The notes under the pieces were generated by a model. It did no database searches, had not been told where the DNA came from, and saw only the letters and a program-made list of their open reading frames with translations. From Gammaproteobacteria bacterium (lineage in GTDB: Bacteria > Pseudomonadota > Gammaproteobacteria > Enterobacterales > Kangiellaceae), in NCBI GenBank assembly GCA_013372875.1, contig JABXIW010000290.1, positions 1 to 6,065 of the forward strand: a DNA stretch of 6,065 nt, given 5' to 3'. Of the stretch, positions 3,438-6,065 are shown piece after piece (positions within the stretch are counted from its first letter, which is position 1; the number at the start of each line of letters is the position of its first letter). Made by a program: the position numbers and the translations under genes.

Positions 3438-6065
3438 TTATTTAGATAATAGCATCTGAGATTTAACCGAAACGGTAGAACCAAACCTAGACGGTTCAAC
3501 ATCGATTCGCAACGCCATCTGCTCTTTGAGTTCAGACACGTGTGAAATTACGCCAATCATGCGGCCCGTTTGCTGCAAGTCGACCAATGTTTGAATCGCC
3601 AGATCGAGAGATTCAGGGTCCAAGCTACCAAAGCCTTCGTCGATGAATAACGTATCTAAACGAATTCCACCGCTGTAAGATTGCACGACATCAGACAAGC
3701 CTAATGCCAAAGCTAAAGCTGCCATGAAGGATTCTCCCCCCGACAACGTTGCAACATCACGCATTTTTCCGGTGTAACCGTCTTCCACCACGAGATCAAG
3801 TCCTCGCCCTGCAGCACCTTTAAAACCCTCTGTTTTACGCGCTAGAATATATCGACCCTTGCTCATCAAACTCAGTCGTTGAGAAGCTTGAATCAACACA
3901 TCATCCAATAAAACCCCCAACACAAATCGGTGTAAACTGATACGGCTGCCCGTTTTACCACTGGCGACATCATAAAGCGTACCGAAAACTTTGTACTCTT
4001 CCTCTAATTTACGGTTTTTATCGTGCAGATTAGAAATTTCATTGCGAACTTTTTCCAAACCTTCAAACAGTGAACGCGTGCTATCCAGCTGATTTCTAAT
4101 TTCTAGATACGAATGTTGAGCAGTGCTTAAACTCCCGTTAAGCGCTTCTAAATTAGGCTTCTCGACCTCCTTCAAAGCTTGATTTAAATCCGCAAGAGTT
4201 TGTTCTAACTGAATTTGTGTCTGCTTAAAGTTATCTATTTCTTGTTGCCAAGTTTGAGTTTGTTGTTCACTCACTTTACTCTGTAAGAAGTGCGCTTCAT
4301 CAGCAAATGCACTCGCTTTTAGTGCACTTTCCCATTCGGTTTTAGCATCTTCCAGTTTACTATTCGCTTCCAACAGCCACTGTTGGTGAGTCGTCAACTG
4401 ACTATCGACATTTGATTTCGCCAGCACAGCTTGTTGTAACTGCACTTGCGCAGATTCTAGGCCGTTATTCAGCTCCACAATTTGCTTGTGTATCTGAGTC
4501 AAGTCGTTTTCTAGTTGCTCTAGTGATGTGTATTTATCACCTAATGACGCACTCAATTTCGCTAACTGCTGCTGATTTGCTTTAATCGTCGATTCATTTG
4601 CAGCCATCTGGTTTTGCAAATCGTTGATCTTACCTTCGCCAACCACACAACGTTGATTCAACTCGTTCACGCTTTGCTCAAGCTGAGCAATATTAATTGC
4701 GTTCAAATGCTGTAATCGTTCATTGAGTTGATGAATTGATGCCTGTAATGCTTGCAGCTCTAGGTTCGCGTTCTGCCCCAACTCCGAAACCATTTGCTCA
4801 ATTTGCTGCGTGTATTGAGCAATCGTAATATTGTGTTGTTCCAACTGGTTGCTCAATTGGTTCAGCGTGATTTGAGCCTCACGCTCCTGATGACGAGCCT
4901 GTTGAACTTGCTCTTTTGTGACTTCATCACCAACAAATTGAGCAGGTAGAGGATGTTCGGTACTACCACAAACGGGACACTTCTCTCCAGTTTGTAAACG
5001 AAGAGCAAGAACTGCCGCTTGCGCATTATGCCAACTGAGCTCTAACGCATCCGCTTCACGTTGAAGGTTTTCATAGTGAGACTTGGCTTGAGTTACCGAG
5101 GCTTGTTTACTTGATGTCAATGCATCTAGCTTTGAAAGCTCTTGATTTAAGTTACCTAACTTTTGAACATCCGACATCAAACGCTGCTGCTGTTTGATCT
5201 CTGCATCCACACTACCAATACTTGCGACATCAATGCGAGCTTGCTCCAACACTTTTTGCGCTTGCAGGGCGTCTTGCGTCAGTTTTTCCCTAAACACTAT
5301 GTATTTTTTTAGCGTTTCTTCAAATTCTGATTTCTGCTGTAGTCCTGCAGCGATGGCGATATCCAGTTCAACCTTCTCGACCAACTTGCCTTTCATGCTT
5401 TCAAGTTGGTATTGCTGCTCTGTCAGCCTAGGAACCCGATTCGCTTGTTCTTTCGCCTGTTGGAAGGCTTGTTCCTTCGTTTTTAAGACGTCGTCAGCGG
5501 CTTTTAGGTCTTGAGAAAGAACTGCAACCTTTTGGTTTAAATCTTGAACTTGCTGGACGGCATTTTGCAGCGTGATATAAGGCAGTTCAATCCTACTCGC
5601 CTTTTTCGCATTATCTAACTGCAGTTGGCGAGCCGAAATGGTTTCAGTTTGTTGCAAGTGCAGATGGAGCGCAGCTTCTGCTTGTTCACGCTTTTTAAAT
5701 TCATTGCTTAACGTTTCAGCTTTCTGAATTTCTGTTTTCACGGCATTTAACTGAGCAAGCGATTCCTGCTCTCGCTTTTGCGCTGACGCGAATTGGACAG
5801 ACAGCGTTTCACGTTGTTCTGTTAATTCCGCTTCTGATGTCACTCCCGCAACTTGAAGCGCGCCACGAATTTGGTTATCAAACTCATCTTTTGCTTTGCT
5901 TATCGAGCTTGCTTTGTCTTTTAAGGCGTATTCAATCTTTTTGTAGATATCCGTTTCGAATAACTGGCCAAAGATTTCTTCACGCTCTTTAGACGTTGCT
6001 AATAACAGCTCGCGAAATTTACCTTGAGGCAATACCATAACCTGACGGAACTGAGTTTCGTTCAA
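3438..6065 (-). CDS. sbcC: exonuclease SbcCD subunit SbcC (Rad50-like ATPase), 5' end missing
   Basis: The large SMC/Rad50-type ATPase subunit of the SbcCD nuclease, which with SbcD (Mre11-like) cuts hairpins and protein-blocked DNA ends. 875 residues are visible; about 140, including Walker A, lie beyond the right edge, given a usual length near 1010-1050. The first visible codon is TTG inside the gene (LNETQF), not a start. In order: the Q-loop region VMVLPQGKFRELLL near residues 9-22; a long Gln/Glu/Leu-rich coiled coil (about 45-355); the zinc hook CPVC at 363-366; the returning coiled coil (about 370-690); the ABC signature LSGGE at 774-778; Walker B LFIDEG with Asp809 and Glu810; the D-loop SLD (814-816); and the H-loop His842. 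Every visible ATPase motif is intact and the frame is open throughout. sbcD is expected upstream, outside the window. The gene converges on the cystatin-like gene, with which it shares a terminator; no functional link is implied. Confidence 0.97.
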   Translation of the reverse strand: MNETQFRQVMVLPQGKFRELLLATSKEREEIFGQLFETDIYKKIEYALKDKASSISKAKDEFDNQIRGALQVAGVTSEAELTEQRETLSVQFASAQKREQESLAQLNAVKTEIQKAETLSNEFKKREQAEAALHLHLQQTETISARQLQLDNAKKASRIELPYITLQNAVQQVQDLNQKVAVLSQDLKAADDVLKTKEQAFQQAKEQANRVPRLTEQQYQLESMKGKLVEKVELDIAIAAGLQQKSEFEETLKKYIVFREKLTQDALQAQKVLEQARIDVASIGSVDAEIKQQQRLMSDVQKLGNLNQELSKLDALTSSKQASVTQAKSHYENLQREADALELSWHNAQAAVLALRLQTGEKCPVCGSTEHPLPAQFVGDEVTKEQVQQARHQEREAQITLNQLSNQLEQHNITIAQYTQQIEQMVSELGQNANLELQALQASIHQLNERLQHLNAINIAQLEQSVNELNQRCVVGEGKINDLQNQMAANESTIKANQQQLAKLSASLGDKYTSLEQLENDLTQIHKQIVELNNGLESAQVQLQQAVLAKSNVDSQLTTHQQWLLEANSKLEDAKTEWESALKASAFADEAHFLQSKVSEQQTQTWQQEIDNFKQTQIQLEQTLADLNQALKEVEKPNLEALNGSLSTAQHSYLEIRNQLDSTRSLFEGLEKVRNEISNLHDKNRKLEEEYKVFGTLYDVASGKTGSRISLHRFVLGVLLDDVLIQASQRLSLMSKGRYILARKTEGFKGAAGRGLDLVVEDGYTGKMRDVATLSGGESFMAALALALGLSDVVQSYSGGIRLDTLFIDEGFGSLDPESLDLAIQTLVDLQQTGRMIGVISHVSELKEQMALRIDVEPSRFGSTVSVKSQMLLSK

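Noticed and set aside
5194..5514. Forward open frame of 106 codons within sbcC
   Set aside because: It lies antisense to the coiled-coil part of an intact sbcC, its Ser/Cys/Phe-rich product is what reverse-complemented Gln/Glu/Leu codons give, and it has no ribosome site or family likeness.

Overview
The window looks like a stretch of chromosome from a gammaproteobacterium, most likely Vibrionaceae. This rests on moderate GC, a Blc-type outer-membrane lipocalin close to the enterobacterial protein, an SbcC of the type I associate with vibrios, and a dense mixture of small accessory genes. The genus is inferred from protein character only. I see no rRNA, tRNA, IS element or CRISPR array.

Layout from left to right. 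A forward AraC-family regulator (about 126-905) is preceded by a 7-bp inverted repeat at the very edge of the window. It converges on a reverse-strand block of three genes, read right to left: a small P-loop kinase of the FlaR / topology-modulation / adenylate-kinase-like group (2059-2583), a histidine phosphatase (1501-2028), and the lipocalin Blc (924-1445). The kinase and phosphatase are 30 bp apart and probably cotranscribed. Blc follows after 55 bp and has its own strong Shine-Dalgarno. A 409-bp divergent intergenic region (2584-2992) with several dyad and direct repeats separates this block from a small forward gene (2993-3373). That gene ends at a strong symmetrical hairpin terminator (3388-3414), which it shares with the converging sbcC gene (3438 to the right edge, 5' end missing).

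The most notable gene is the small one at 2993-3373. It encodes a predicted lipoprotein whose mature part reads as a cystatin, the cysteine-protease inhibitor fold best known from animals and plants. It has an N-terminal Pro-Gly-Gly, an alpha-helix-like segment, a perfect Q-x-V-x-G loop (QIVSG), and a second-loop segment at the same distance from the first as in human stefin A. An exported, lipid-anchored cystatin is the best candidate here for an under-described function. The second point of interest is the kinase, whose Walker A motif has Val in place of the first, normally invariant Gly.

The genes do not form one obvious pathway. sbcC is DNA repair (with sbcD, expected just outside the right edge). 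blc and the cystatin are both envelope lipoproteins. The kinase and phosphatase may act on a related small-molecule phosphate. The AraC regulator's target is probably the gene to its left, outside the window.
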